This document shows positions 1-11,090 of a stretch of 43,302 bases of DNA, piece after piece. The stretch spans positions 1-43,302 of the forward strand of contig JAYMTF010000241.1 of assembly GCA_036897485.1 (NCBI GenBank). The letters are read 5' to 3'. The notes under the pieces were generated by a model that searched no databases, had not been told where the DNA came from, and saw only the letters and a list, made by a program, of their open reading frames with translations. The number at the start of each line of letters is the position of its first letter. Within the stretch, counting starts at the first letter, position 1. The stretch is from Pelargonium nanum (taxonomy: Eukaryota; Streptophyta; Magnoliopsida; Geraniales; Geraniaceae). Both the position numbers and the translations under genes were made by a program.

Positions 1-428
1 TTACATAAATTTAACGGTGTTAGTAACAGAACAGTGAATGAGAAAGTATATAGGGATAATCTGTCAAGAAGGAAAGTTTTAGGAATATATATGTTTCAAG
101 TTGATAGTTCATAGGGTAATGTGTAATTAACCTAGTTATCTTCGATCACATGATTAGGAGGATACACAGTAAATACATGGATTTTTTATTATTTATTTTG
201 AGACAACGGAAATAGTAATTAAAAAAAGCTCTAGCTGATTTAACTTTTTCTGTTAACTCACAGTGACGTGGCAAGATTCGAGTGGCTACTGCAAAGCACT
301 GTAAAGATCTGACCGGATGGAAAGCAAACCCCGAGAAAGATTTATCTCAGTACCTTGATGCTGCAATAGAGACACAGACTCTCTTCATCTCTGTTCAGTT
401 CTTCGTCACAACCCACCCAGAATATTAG

Positions 429-1046
429 GTATTTCATCTCTCTATTCTCAATTTACATTGTGCTTTATTTGCAAATCTGTCTATCTACCCTTGTTTTTGC
501 TTCTCATAATTCGATCCATTCACCTATTTTCTTCATGCGTAGTGACTCATCTATTGATTCTTCACGATCTACCTGGATCCATTTTTCCAACAGAAAATAT
601 CGAGTTTTTAGCTCGATAGCTCATTTTTATCAAATTGATTTGTTATTTTGTTGATGGCATCATAAGTAGCTTCAATTGTTCGCTTGTCCTGTAAATTTTG
701 GTATGTACGGATGGGAAGATACATGGTTCATTCTAATAGTTTTTTTTTTTTTTTTGTTAATTTTATTGTATGATTGTAGTGCGATTTGGACTTGCAATAT
801 CTACCAAGAATGGAATTATAAGCTTCTGTTTTTTATAAGTTTTAGATTTTTCATCCTCTTTGGTTAATTTGATGGTTCTTAAACTGGTTTAATTGTGGTA
901 TACATTAACAGAAAAATTCTCTCTAAAAACGTGTAGTTATTGGTTCTCCGAGAAATGACATGGTATTTAGTAAAGCCCTTTATATATACAAGTAATATGT
1001 TGGTTCTTTTCTGAATTTGAAATTTTGTGTGTTGTCATTAGTTCAG
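429..1046 (+). other. 5'UTR intron of the ATP synthase subunit g gene
   Basis: A good donor (TTAG|GTATTT) lies at 429 and an acceptor (GTTCAG|GG) ends at 1046, seven bases before the start codon. The 618 bp between are T-rich and have no conserved reading frame. This fits a leader intron directly upstream of the ATG, a common arrangement in highly expressed plant housekeeping genes. The transcription start should lie near or before 360-420. Inferred from splice-site quality only; no transcript was seen. Confidence 0.6.
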
Positions 1047-1053
1047 GGAATTA

Positions 1054-2819
1054 ATGGCATCCAAGCTGGTTCAGTTGCAAGCAAAGGCCACTCAGGCCTC
1101 ACAGTTTGTGACCACGCATGGACGTGCCTACTACAAGCAGCTTTTGGAACAGAACAAGCAATACATTCAGGAACCGGCAACTGTTGAGAAATGCAATCTT
1201 TTGGCAAAGCAATTGTTTTACACACGTCTGGCAAGGTTAGTCACTCTTTATAATCGACATTCCAATTCATGATCATCTGAGCTTGGGATAATTAAGACTG
1301 TAAATTAATTTACGAATAGTTCAATGACTGTGGATGAGGTTGTCTTCCGGTTAATCTGTAGCATTTATCTGTTTGCTGTCTAATTATTTGGTTCTGATGT
1401 TATGTGCCTGTATTCAGCCCTATTATATATATGTATATGAGAGCAAGTAGTTTAAGCCAACAAGTTTTTGGCTTAAGCTAAGCCACCATAGAGGTTATGA
1501 GTTATGACACCTCAATAAAAAAAAGTTGGATCCAGTGGGTCACTCCACTCCCACAAATTCGCTTGGATGGGTATGAGTGAAATTTAATGCGATGACACGT
1601 TGTAATTGGCTTAGCTTAAGCTAAACCAAAGTTTAGCTGGCTATATATATGTTCATATTTTGCAGTTGATTGTGATTTTGTTTGGTTTGACTGGCGTGAA
1701 TTCTACTTTTAACATGGAATAGCCTTCTGTTGTAATGCATTTAAGTATTACCCATAAAAGTGCATCTTGTGGGCGTAGTGTGGGCATACGGTTGTGTGTG
1801 ACAAATTAATATAACATCAATGTGCTCGATTCATGTTACTTGGCATGTGATTGTTAGAAATGGGGATTCTCTTTTTCAGAAGTTGTCTTGTCAGCAGAAC
1901 AGATGTTAAGGTGTTATGGTTGGGCTTCAATCTTCTAAAAGATATCGCTTTGCAAAATGCATTGTCGTATTCATTTACCCAAAGTCCCTTTGTTTAGCTG
2001 TTAAAATAAACATGTATTAAGCAAAAGGATCTGATTGCAATCTACTCACGGTATCACAATTTGATATATAGGATGTAAGCAAATTGGCCTCATGTGTAAT
2101 TATATGGCAGATACCTGTTTTCTTATGAGCTTCTTATGTCTAGAAGATGATCATCCACTGATATTTAGAGTGTCATTTTTGTGTCATGTGCCTCTTTTCT
2201 TTCCCCTCTTTATTATTAATGAAATACTTATCCCATCTGAAAAATCAAATTCATTGTCTGGACATATTCTTGCCTTCGACTGAGATTGTATGTAACACAA
2301 GAACAGTAACTGTTTCAACAGTTTGTTTGGCTTTTTAATCATCACTGTGAATTTGGTTGCTTATTTTTCATGGTGATGAATCTTTGTCTTTCCCTAGATA
2401 ATTTATATGATTGATGTTATCCTCTAACCAATTTTTAGTGGATACATGCATCAGAAATTGGAACCTAGTGTCAGTATGGCAAGTTTGTTAAAATGTCAAC
2501 CTTTTCTATTTTTAATGAACTCTTGTCATTGTGCATCTGTCTAAAAAGATGGGGTTTTTCTCTACATTGCTATTCATGTACTATTACATAATGCAAGTAT
2601 TTAACTCACATATATGTTATTTGATTGTACAGTATTCCTCGGAGAAATGAAGCCTTCTGGAAGGAGCTTGATTATGCGAAGCAGATGTGGAAGAACAGGC
2701 AGGACCTGAAGCTTGAGGATGTGGGCGTTGGTGTTGTATTTGGACTGGAGTGCCTTGCATGGTACTGTGGTGGTGAAATTGTTGGTCGGGGTTTTTCATT
2801 CACCGGTTACCATGTTTAA
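1054..2819 (+). CDS. Mitochondrial F1Fo-ATP synthase subunit g
   Basis: Two coding exons, 1054-1235 and 2633-2819, join in a split Ser-61 codon to give 122 residues, the usual length of the plant protein. Subunit g is a small membrane subunit of the Fo part of mitochondrial ATP synthase. In other organisms it works with subunit e in holding ATP synthase dimers and shaping cristae. The N-terminal half is a soluble, charged amphipathic region (MASKLVQLQ..., FYTRLAR). After the IPRRNEAFWKEL stretch, residues 91-118 form one glycine-rich membrane segment. Within it, CGGEIVGRG holds a GxxxG pattern like that used for helix packing between subunits g and e. The start is the first ATG after the leader intron. 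Phase and splice sites are clean. Family identity is from recognition of the protein sequence. Confidence 0.93.
1451..1645. mobile_element. MITE-like inverted repeat in intron of the subunit g gene
   Basis: About 195 bp with imperfect inverted ends. The left side has TTGGCTTAAGCTAAGCC (1468-1484) and the right side has the reverse complement with a short insertion (1608-1627). The outer parts, TTTAAGCCAA and GCTGGC, also roughly pair. It is flanked on both sides by TATATATATG-like sequence, possibly a target duplication, though this is simple sequence. No coding capacity. The superfamily cannot be assigned. Confidence 0.45.
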
Positions 2820-4480
2820 GTGCTAAGTGAAGAAGTATTACTTCTCTTTGTTCAATCTTTTCTGTCAATTGAGCATAGCTGAGGCTAAATATCTATTGTT
2901 TCGCAAGAAATTTTATAGTGAGTTAGTGGAACGAATTCATTTTTCCTCAATAAATATGACATAGCGCGCATCTTTTAAATTGTTCCTTCTTCTGCACATG
3001 ACTAATCTCTTAATAACATTTTACACTGTTTTTGTATGATGAATTGCAACATCTTTCAGGAGCATTGCATTTGACACTGCTGCTCCTTATGTCACTAGAA
3101 TAATTTGATGATCTATTACTAATTCCTGTTTTATTACTTGAATTGAATGAATATCCTCGTATTTGTAGCATAAGATTTGTTACATTAATGTATTGCATTT
3201 TATTTTATTTGAGTTACAAAGATCCTCCCGACAAAGTTTAGGTTACCTATACAGAAACAATTACATATGATCTGCATTTGTAATCTTCCCTGCTACCTTC
3301 TTTAATCCATGTGTGTAAAGGATGTTGTTGAGTCTTGGTGATCACTGTCTTTTATATTATCTTATCAACAAGCGCATCAACACCGAATCTCGAAATTAAG
3401 ACCTCAAGAGATTAAGTGAAATCAACCACTTGCCATACTGAATGTTTGTTCTTGGTGATTGCTGATTGATTGAAAACCTCGTGCACAGATTCCTTCTCTT
3501 TGTTCATCATGCTCGTATTTCCCAGCAAAGGAGCAGCTGGTAAGTTATTTTGGAAAGCAAGCTTTGTTATCTGAATGAATGTCGATGTGGATTGCAAACT
3601 AAAATCTCCGACTATAATCACAATTGCGCTTTGGATCTCAACAAATCTCTTATTTTACATAGGATCCTCCAGATCCACAATATGCAGTGCACCAAGCTCT
3701 TCTCCAGAACTGGCTACCTATCAAAGAGATAGTAAACAACTTGAGGTCCTGAGCCCTATACTGTTCCAATGGATTTGTCCATTTGTTGAAATGAATTACT
3801 AATATACAAGTATCTTGGGTATTAGATGGCTTGGCAATGGGGTCTCATAGATTAATTAAGTCTTTTTTTTAAAAAGGAGGCTGTATCTAAGTCTATCAGT
3901 TACATACATAGAACAGATTCTTTAAAATGTATTCATGAGCAAGAATTTTGGAACTTTAGGAGAAACAAAAACCGTGAAGCTCATGGCGTTACTGATATAT
4001 ATCAATTTGAGCATATAGAAAGATATAAAATAGCTTTATTGATATATAGAGATAAGAGAGTAAACTAAACAATAACTATATGACATTTCATCAACCCATC
4101 GCCAATGCCATGTTCCGGATCAGTGCTTTCTAGGCTGTAACCTGTTCATCACAATAGCAGCACAAAGTCAATTTACGCAACTAACACATCGAACTTCAAC
4201 AGCGGGAAAGTTCTTGCACAATAAAAGAATATTCTGCATTTCAGAAACACAACAAACATGTTAGAACTATTTAAAGGATTCAAAGCTCTCAGAATTTACA
4301 GCTCCAAATCCCATATTTTTTGGTATTTCCGAGTCGGGGGCAAAAGAGTCCTAGAACTTTCAGTTAGGACTCTTCTGTCTTTCATCTAAACTCTTATTAT
4401 TTGTAATGGTTGTATGCATGGAGTTAAGCACAAGTTTTCAAACACTTGAAGTTGTTTTAGAAGAGATGGTTCGTCAATAG
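2820..4480. other. Intergenic gap between subunit g and ferrochelatase genes
   Basis: This holds the 3' ends of two convergent genes: the subunit g 3'UTR, probably ending within a few hundred bases of 2819, and the ferrochelatase 3'UTR just below 4481. Between them the sequence is AT-rich and mostly featureless, apart from an exon-like pair at 3489-3752 listed separately. No RNA gene or clear transposon was seen. Confidence 0.5.
3489..3752 (+). pseudogene. Exon-like pair, unrecognised gene remnant
   Basis: A 51-bp open segment (3489-3539) has an AG directly before it (GTGCACAG|) and a GTAAGT donor after it. A second open segment (3663-3752) follows a TTACATAG acceptor and ends in TGA. Joined in phase 0 they read IPSLCSSCSYFPAKEQL then DPPDPQYAVHQALLQNW... 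to LRS-stop, 46 residues in all. The composition (DPPDPQYAVHQALL) looks protein-like, not random. I do not recognise the family and found no upstream exon with a start codon. It could be the degraded tail of a former gene, or chance. Confidence 0.25.
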
Positions 4481-7400
4481 TCAATACCATTTTGGTGACA
4501 AAAGCAAAACAAATGCTAAGATTGAACCAAAGAACGTTTTGATGGCATATCTCACTGGGTCATAGTCATCATCTTCAACATCTTGGAAGCTGCTTCTTTG
4601 GATTGTCATGGCTGTAGCTGAAGGTAGCGCCTCTATTACTGCATCTGCCAGGTCATTGATGAAAGAAGAGGTACAATTGAGAGCTGGGACACGACCCCAG
4701 TTCTCAATGCCTGATTCAAGGGCCAATTCCTTGTATTCCATATCAATCTCCTCGAGAGTCTCTATGTGCTCGCTAACAAAGCTGGAAAGGCATTGCAGCA
4801 AATTAAGCCAACATGATATCGAGTGTATTCTTAATCAAGGAAACTATAAATTGAGTGATTGAAAAGAATTGTCTTCATCTAGTTGAAGCATATCAATACA
4901 TTATGACCAAAATTGAACAATAAATTTTAGGGATAATTTAAACACCACATTCCCAGTCAAAAAACAACCCCCGATTGCTAAAACTACTTGTGGTTAAACG
5001 CAACCTTTATCACCTAAACCATCATAAGATTCTAAGAAAGTAACACTTAGCATTAGAATAGATCCAACACTGATAAACAATGACTATAAAAAGCTAACTA
5101 TTGAGTATTTACCTTACTGGAACAGCTAAGAGACTCTTCACGCCTTTCTGGCCAAGCTCAACAAGAACTTCATCAGTGTAGGGCTTCAGCCATTGTACAG
5201 GCCCAACTCGGCTCTGGAGCAATGTTACAATTAAGAAAATATTCGACCAATTTAGTAATGGCAAACAAAAACAGATAGCATAAAAAGCTACTTAAAGTTC
5301 CATGTAAATATTGAAAAACTAAAACTTCACACAAAGTTAATAATCAACCTGATATGCAAGTGTATGATCATTGTCAACTCCTCTAGCTTTCAACTCTTGC
5401 ATGATTAAGTAGATGCACTCCTCCATCTGATCTTTGTATGGATCCCCTGCATCTGTCACATAGCTGACTGGCACCCCATGGGCACTGAAGAATATCATGA
5501 CCTGTAATTTCACGCAAAAATAAGTAACACTGCAGCGGCGGCAGTAACGGCATCAGCATCAAAACTCAAGACATGTCGTACAAATCAAACCCACCACTTT
5601 TGGATCTGAGAAACTCTCAAGTTCTTTTTCAATCAAGTCAGCCATAGATTTGATATAACCTTCCCGTTGGTACCAGGACATTATAATGGAAACAGGCACT
5701 CTTGATAAATATGCATCCTCCCTGAACAATAACTTGTATTAGTATAGTTAAATCCAGGTAGCACAACCAGATAATTACATAGAAAAAGACAGTCAAAATG
5801 TTACATACTGGAATATCTCTTGGAGAACACGGATGCTTGACCCAGTTGTAGAGATAGAGAATTGCGGATAAAGTGGTAGCACAACAAGTTTTGTTATGTT
5901 ATCCTTCTTAATCTGATACAGACAATGAAAAAAATTCAGCCACGCTAAACCAGACAATTTGAAGAGATGCAGAGTGACCATTTAATTATCATTATCATAA
6001 ACAGAGCAAGGCATTTAACACAGCCGTGCTTCATGACAAGTAAACAATGGAAGCCCAAAAGCTCTAAAATCGTCAAATTGTATTATAGACTGAGGGCCAG
6101 CAATTCTTGATGATATACATAGATGTAAAAAGACATACAAGCTATATGGATAAACCAGAGAGAGCATATCAAGTAGCTTATTCTACATAAACAAACAGGT
6201 GTTTTTCCATTGTGGTACTCAAGCATGCTACTAAGTGGAAAAGGCTAAAAATAAAATATATCAGCTAGCCTATATTATTTGTCAGATGGTTAAGCATACA
6301 TATAAAAAAGGATCTCTGTTCTATTGTTCTGAATAACATATGTGAAACTTGACCATACTCCCCTCCCCGCCTCACATCACATCAGTTAATCCGACAAGCC
6401 AACGTCAATATACCTTTGAAATTAAAGCATGCTTGAGCACAGTTAACATGAAAATACACACAAATGATATAAACATTTGGAAACAAATTATCTTAACACA
6501 TGCAATATGAGGAATATACTATTTGAAAGTTTTACCTGCTGAATTGCTTCCTCAGTGAATGGGTACCAGTATCGCATCCCAACATAAACATGTGCATCCA
6601 CCTCCTTTTCCTCCAAAACCATTTTAATTGCTTCTGCCTGTAACATGTTCATTGAGATATATATGATTATTACAGCAACCACACTACAAAAAAAAAAACA
6701 ATAAATTAACATGTTTTAAAGAAGAGCTATAGCTCAGCCCATTGAGCCATCTCTATACATACAGTATAAACAAAATCATGCAACGTCCAAAGTTTAAAGA
6801 ATGTTCATATCGTAACCTGCTCATATGTTATTTTACGCAATGGAGATCCCCCTCCTATGGCTGCATATCCTTCTTTGCTTTTGGGAGCTCGAAGAACGGA
6901 TATGAGTTTTGCCAATGGTCGCTGAAGAAACCGAAACAGTCTGGGGAGACGTATAATATCCTGTATCAATACGCTAAATCATTTCCACACTGGAAAAACT
7001 CAAAACCGACGGATGTTATCAAAGAATGAAGCAAACACAAACAACACCAACATACTGGATCTGCAAATAGGTTAAACAAAAATGGTTGCACATCATGGAG
7101 GGTATCCGGACCACCAAGATTTAAAAGCAAAACCCCAATCTTTTCTGTCTTGTCTTCTGCAGCATCCAAATGAGATTCTAGAGCAGTTCCGCCATACGTG
7201 GATACTCCTAGAGTGCAAAATGTTACCCCAGCAGGACTTCCACTTTGACGGGTACCGTACGCACATGATTTCCCTAGTATGGCATCTCTTTTACAAATTG
7301 AGTTAGAAAATGATAATGTCAGTGCTTGAGATGACGATCTGTCATCCTCCTGTGATCCATCAGATACATGGCAAGTTGCAGGCATAAAACATTTGACCTG

Positions 7401-7995
7401 AGAACATCGCCTGTGAATGAAAATCCTTTGATTAATAACTTTTGTTTGCATTCAACATTTTCATACATTCTTAGAAGTTCCATACTTAATTCAAGTAGAA
7501 TAGTCAACAAAAAAAATGATAAGTTTTCTACTACACTATTTCCTTCAAATGATTCAATACAAAATTCCAAAATGTAGGAATCGTTTGGTTCATGAGAATC
7601 CATAAATGCAAGAGAAGACCATACTCCATAGATTTACTTTTTTAAAAATGACCAGAACAACAATTTCATGGCATTGAGGCCATTTAGCAAACATATCGCT
7701 TTCTAAGTCCTTCTCCAAAATCCATCTTACTTTATTTTTTAAGCAACCGAACAAGAAAAAAACGAGACAGATCGACAAATATAAACACAAATTCACAATT
7801 CTCTATCAGATCTAGTGTAATTGAAACCGATCGTGAAATTGGCGCAACAGCCTGATCAGTAAGGAACTGATGAAACAACTCTTCTCAATGAAAAATAGCA
7901 CAGAAATCTTACATTGAAGGTTTGCGATCAGCAGTAGGGAGATTTGAAACGGAGGCTGAGAGCTTGGCGAATGTAGAGCACGACGTAGCTTCCAT
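4481..7995 (-). CDS. FC1: Ferrochelatase, organellar, FC1-like (no LHC tail)
   Basis: Ferrochelatase inserts Fe2+ into protoporphyrin IX, the last step of haem synthesis, in plastids and perhaps mitochondria. Nine exons in transcript order: 7913-7995, 7056-7410, 6817-6960, 6536-6637, 5809-5912, 5595-5721, 5349-5501, 5113-5213, 4481-4781. All have GT..AG sites and consistent phases, giving 489 residues. Residues 1 to about 105 are a Ser/Thr-rich transit peptide ([15 protein letters not shown]). The catalytic core starts at [22 protein letters not shown] carries the conserved active-site His (313) and [15 protein letters not shown] the conserved acidic residues. The C terminus has an Asp-rich linker and a 22-residue hydrophobic end (468-489). 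It lacks the NGRAAM-type chlorophyll-binding motif that marks plant FC2, so I call it FC1-like. The symbol depends on that absence; family assignment is certain. Confidence 0.92.
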
Positions 7996-8480
7996 GGCGT
8001 CAAAGATTGTCAAACTTTTCAGATGTACTAATAAAAAATTGTATAGTGAACAGAGAATTCAGTTACTAGGGCTTTTGCGAAGGATCTTTGTGAACGAAAC
8101 AAATGTGATGAATAAAATATAGAAAGAGAAATTGCAGAGTAAAGTCCACCAACTCAACACTTGAATAGCTGTTTCTCTCTCTGCTCTAAGAGGTGTACGT
8201 GTTCAAAGGAGGGAGACGTGGCCAAACGGTTTTTAGGTGCATTTTCCAGGAAAATTTGGTTTGGTTTGTTGGATTATTTTCCTGCAATTTCTCGGCAATC
8301 AAACACCTCACCTAACCTTTTCTTTGGGCCACAAACGGAGAATATAGGTCGGTTAGGTACTGCGCCAAGCAACTTTTCCCTCCTTAACCGATGATTTTGA
8401 TAGCCAATACTAGTGAAGGTCACAAGTGAGTCCAATAACACCTTTAAAAACCAACAATCATTGGGGAGATTATATAAGGC
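7996..8480. other. Promoter side of the ferrochelatase gene
   Basis: This lies upstream of the ferrochelatase start, which reads leftward. It is AT-rich, with short CT runs (for example CTCTCTCTGCTC near 8175) of the kind seen in plant leaders. No clear TATA box was assigned. From about 8200 the sequence looks like old intergenic DNA. Confidence 0.3.
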
Positions 8481-8667
8481 ATTTTTTTTTTTGATACACA
8501 GAGTCAAGCTCTATGATAGATAGATTATGGAGGGTTTAAAAGTCCGACCTCCAAAACCGATAAAGTTAGGTTACAATAATCTAAGAGTAGTTTAAAAACA
8601 CCCACCAACGGGTGAATAAGATTACAAAAAGAAGAGGCAAGGCCAATGAAACAACTAAGGGTTAAAA
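8481..8667 (-). mobile_element. Probable LINE 3' end, minus orientation
   Basis: It begins with a run of ten T (8485-8494) and is followed by sequence ending in GGGTGAATAAGATTACAAAA. The same arrangement (T-run, then a GGGTGAATAA..TACAAAA block) occurs at 29752-29830. This suggests the reverse complement of a non-LTR retrotransposon tail. No coding remains were recognised in it. Confidence 0.4.
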
Positions 8668-9340
8668 AGTTTGTTATATATTGCTTGGAGGATCTGGAAG
8701 TTCAGGAACAATGACGTGTGGAACTCAACTTGGGGTCGTGCTGCGGAGTTGGTGTCCTATGTCAGTAGCTTGAGAGAGTCGTGGTTGTTGATTAAGGTTG
8801 GTACTAGTTCGATTGTTGATAAGTTAGCGTCTGGTGCAACTGTGAGTTTTGGGTTCCGAGCCGAACCAATTGCTCTGATGGTTGTTGATCTCGGTCTCCC
8901 CGTGGCAGACTGTCGATGGGTCTCTCTTTGAGGAGCTAGGTCGGAGCGGGGCTGGTTGGATGTGCCGAGGGATTCCGATGGTCTGGTGTGTGGGGGTGGC
9001 AGGTCAGGCCGGGGGAAGGTGTGGGGAGGTCAAATCAGTAGAAGCCTTAGCGGTTCGGGACACTCACGAGTGGGTCAGGCTAATGGTTGGAGCAACTCCA
9101 CAGTAGAAACAGACTCGTGACGGCTATTCGGGTTATCCAAATGAAAAGAAGGTTTGTAGTGCCTTCGCTTTAGTTATTTATGATATTGTTGCGAACTGAG
9201 TGACAATAGCTAGGTCATTATTGTCCTTGTTCGATGTTGTTGGGTAGGTTGGTCCTTAACCGCCCGACTTTATTTCCCCGCTTATTCTCGCGGATTTGAA
9301 TTAATAATACACTTGTTTTGTTAAAATAAAAAAAGTACCA
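8668..9340 (+). mobile_element. 5'-truncated LINE (non-LTR retrotransposon) fragment
   Basis: The + strand reads LYIAWRIWKFRNNDVWNSTW, resembling the W-x-IWK-x-RN stretch near the C-terminal zinc-binding/RNase H end of plant LINE reverse-transcriptase polyproteins. The frame is broken soon after. The element ends in a LINE-like tail, TTGAATTAATAATACACTTG followed by TTTTGTTAAAATAAAAAAAG around 9340. Its 5' end is lost next to the minus-oriented LINE tail. It is a dead copy. A clear target duplication was not found. Confidence 0.6.
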
Positions 9341-9419
9341 AATTGATACCCTCGTACTCTCTCACGTGAATGTGAGCAACTGTGTGCCTAATTTGGTCAT
9401 TTACCTATCCGCCTTACTT

Positions 9420-10042
9420 TTAGGGTTTGAAAACTCTGCACCCACTCCATAATATATATATCGCTCCTTCACGCATATGCAACCAATCTACCAGCCGAGT
9501 TCAGTTCTCACCATCGTAAGTACCTTCTGAAACCTAATCTGCGCTCTCTCGCTCCAATGGATGGAGATTAGTTTAGATTGGAAAGTGAGTGAGTTAGGGC
9601 TCTATAATCGAGTCAACAGTGGGCGCTGATTAATGGCGACCTAGCTGCCGCTTAGAGCCTAAATGAAACTAGCCAGCAGAAGATCCATGAAACTCACCGT
9701 TGTTTCATGACACAATTAACTGGTCACAGATCCTTTTATCTCTTTCTTCTTCAATTGGCATCTGAAACGGGTTTTTGTTCCTTGATTTGAAAACAAACAA
9801 CCTTTTGCACGGTGCCTACAATTTGCGAGCTCTTCTAATTTTGAGGGACCATCTATTTCATGGGTTCCTTCGAAGTTGAGCAGCTATATTTCTACTCTCT
9901 TTTTTGTTTATTTGTTTGCGAGATTTGTATTTTTTACTTGAAATTCATAGATTCAATGGCTCCTAAACCGAGTCAGCAGCAAGAGCCGGATAATGGCGCC
10001 TTGTCTGCCGCATGGAGCCGACACGAAATTGCCGAAAGATGA
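9420..10042 (+). pseudogene. Gene-start remnant: promoter, leader intron and short first coding exon
   Basis: This has the look of a real gene start with no body. There is a telo-box (TTAGGGTTT, 9420-9428), a TATA-like tract (9450-9462), a leader, a good donor (CATC|GTAAGTACC, near 9519), and an acceptor (TTCATAG|ATTC, near 9951). An ATG at 9956 follows. The frame from there (MAPKPSQQQEPDNGALSAAW...) stops after 28 residues at 10042. Telo-boxes plus leader introns are typical of translation-related plant genes, but I do not recognise this peptide. A degenerate copy of the same exon lies inside the leader intron at about 9608-9690. Best read as a partial duplicate or a transcribed non-coding remnant. 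Confidence 0.4.
9608..9690 (+). repeat. Degenerate copy of the 9969-10045 exon segment
   Basis: The stretch CGAGTCAACAG...GGCGACCTAGCTGCCGC (9608-9650) matches CGAGTCAGCAG...GGCGCCTTGTCTGCCGC (9969-10011), with about 80% identity by eye over roughly 50 bp. Weaker similarity continues for another 25 bp. The spacing is about 361 bp. The upstream copy has in-frame stops, so only the downstream copy keeps an open frame. Confidence 0.55.
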
Positions 10043-11081
10043 TTACTTGAATGGCTTGTTCTTTATAAATAAGTCTATATATTCATTTTTCTGCTACATC
10101 TCTATTTTCTGTATCTGGATTCAATCTTTTTCAGTTCGAATTACTGAATAAGTTTGAATTACAGATCTAATCACATCACTGTAATTTGATAATCCGGAAT
10201 AACTGAAATAAAAAATTAATAATTATATTTTTATAAGTAATGTGACAACATTTATGCTTAGAAAACACCGGACTAATTTGAAATTGTGGAGAATCTTGAT
10301 GATAATGTAATGTGATTTATAGTGCTGTGGTGAGATAATGGCAAGTTTAAGGGGTTCGAGAAGTTACTGGAATAGTTTCGGACCATGAGATATGCTACTT
10401 TGCTCGAATTGATTTGACTTGAAATTTTACCAGATTAATTTTGATTAGTTGTTTGAGTTTGATCACATTATGGGTGCCTCAGATTTGCTTGATCTCAGCT
10501 TATTTGCTTAACAAAGCATTCAATGCTTGAGTTCAACGACTAATTAAAACCCGGCTTGGCTCGTTTACACCCTTAAAAGTCTTTTATGTCATCAGACATT
10601 TTATCAAGTCCCTAGTTCCCTTGGCAAGAGAGATTCAAAAGGAGTTCAATCCAAGGACCTTCCAGGGATTTGTAAAATTCCAACTTGTTAAAGTCCTTGG
10701 TTCCCATTGGCATTTTGTCAAGCCAAATGGGATTGTTTATACATGAATCATGTTTGTTGAAGACTTGCTAAGAGAACTCGATGGATGGTCGTCGTAAGGA
10801 CCTTAATGTGGGTTCTACTAATTGAGAGAGAGTTGAAGGAAAGACCGTTGGGATGCTTCTTGTGTGAAAAGACCTTATTTGAGACTTCGGTTATTAGGGC
10901 TAGAGCTAAAGGGAAGGTTATTACAAGAATCCTACAATAGATTCTTATTTATTGGGAGAGAGCAAATGAAAAGAGTGTGAGGGAATATTGCTGTGAGAAT
11001 CTTATATTTTTCTTTTGTTTGTAAAAGTTGTATCGAAGTTGTTGTGAGAACCTTATCTTTACTTGTTAGTGAAAACTAAAA
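10043..11081. other. Gene-free AT-rich tract
   Basis: No coding exon or RNA gene was recognised. The segment from about 10560 to 11080 has somewhat higher complexity, with repeated AAGGACCTT/AGACCTT-like words, and is probably old retrotransposon sequence. No LTR ends or primer site could be defined. It ends at the target duplication of the Mutator-like element. Confidence 0.35.
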
Positions 11082-11090
11082 TAAATATTA
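11082..11090. repeat. Left 9-bp target-site duplication of the MULE
   Basis: TAAATATTA here matches AAAATATTA at 12108-12116 in eight of nine positions. These flank the two GGGTTATTT ends of the element. A 9-bp duplication is characteristic of Mutator-superfamily insertion. Confidence 0.7.
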
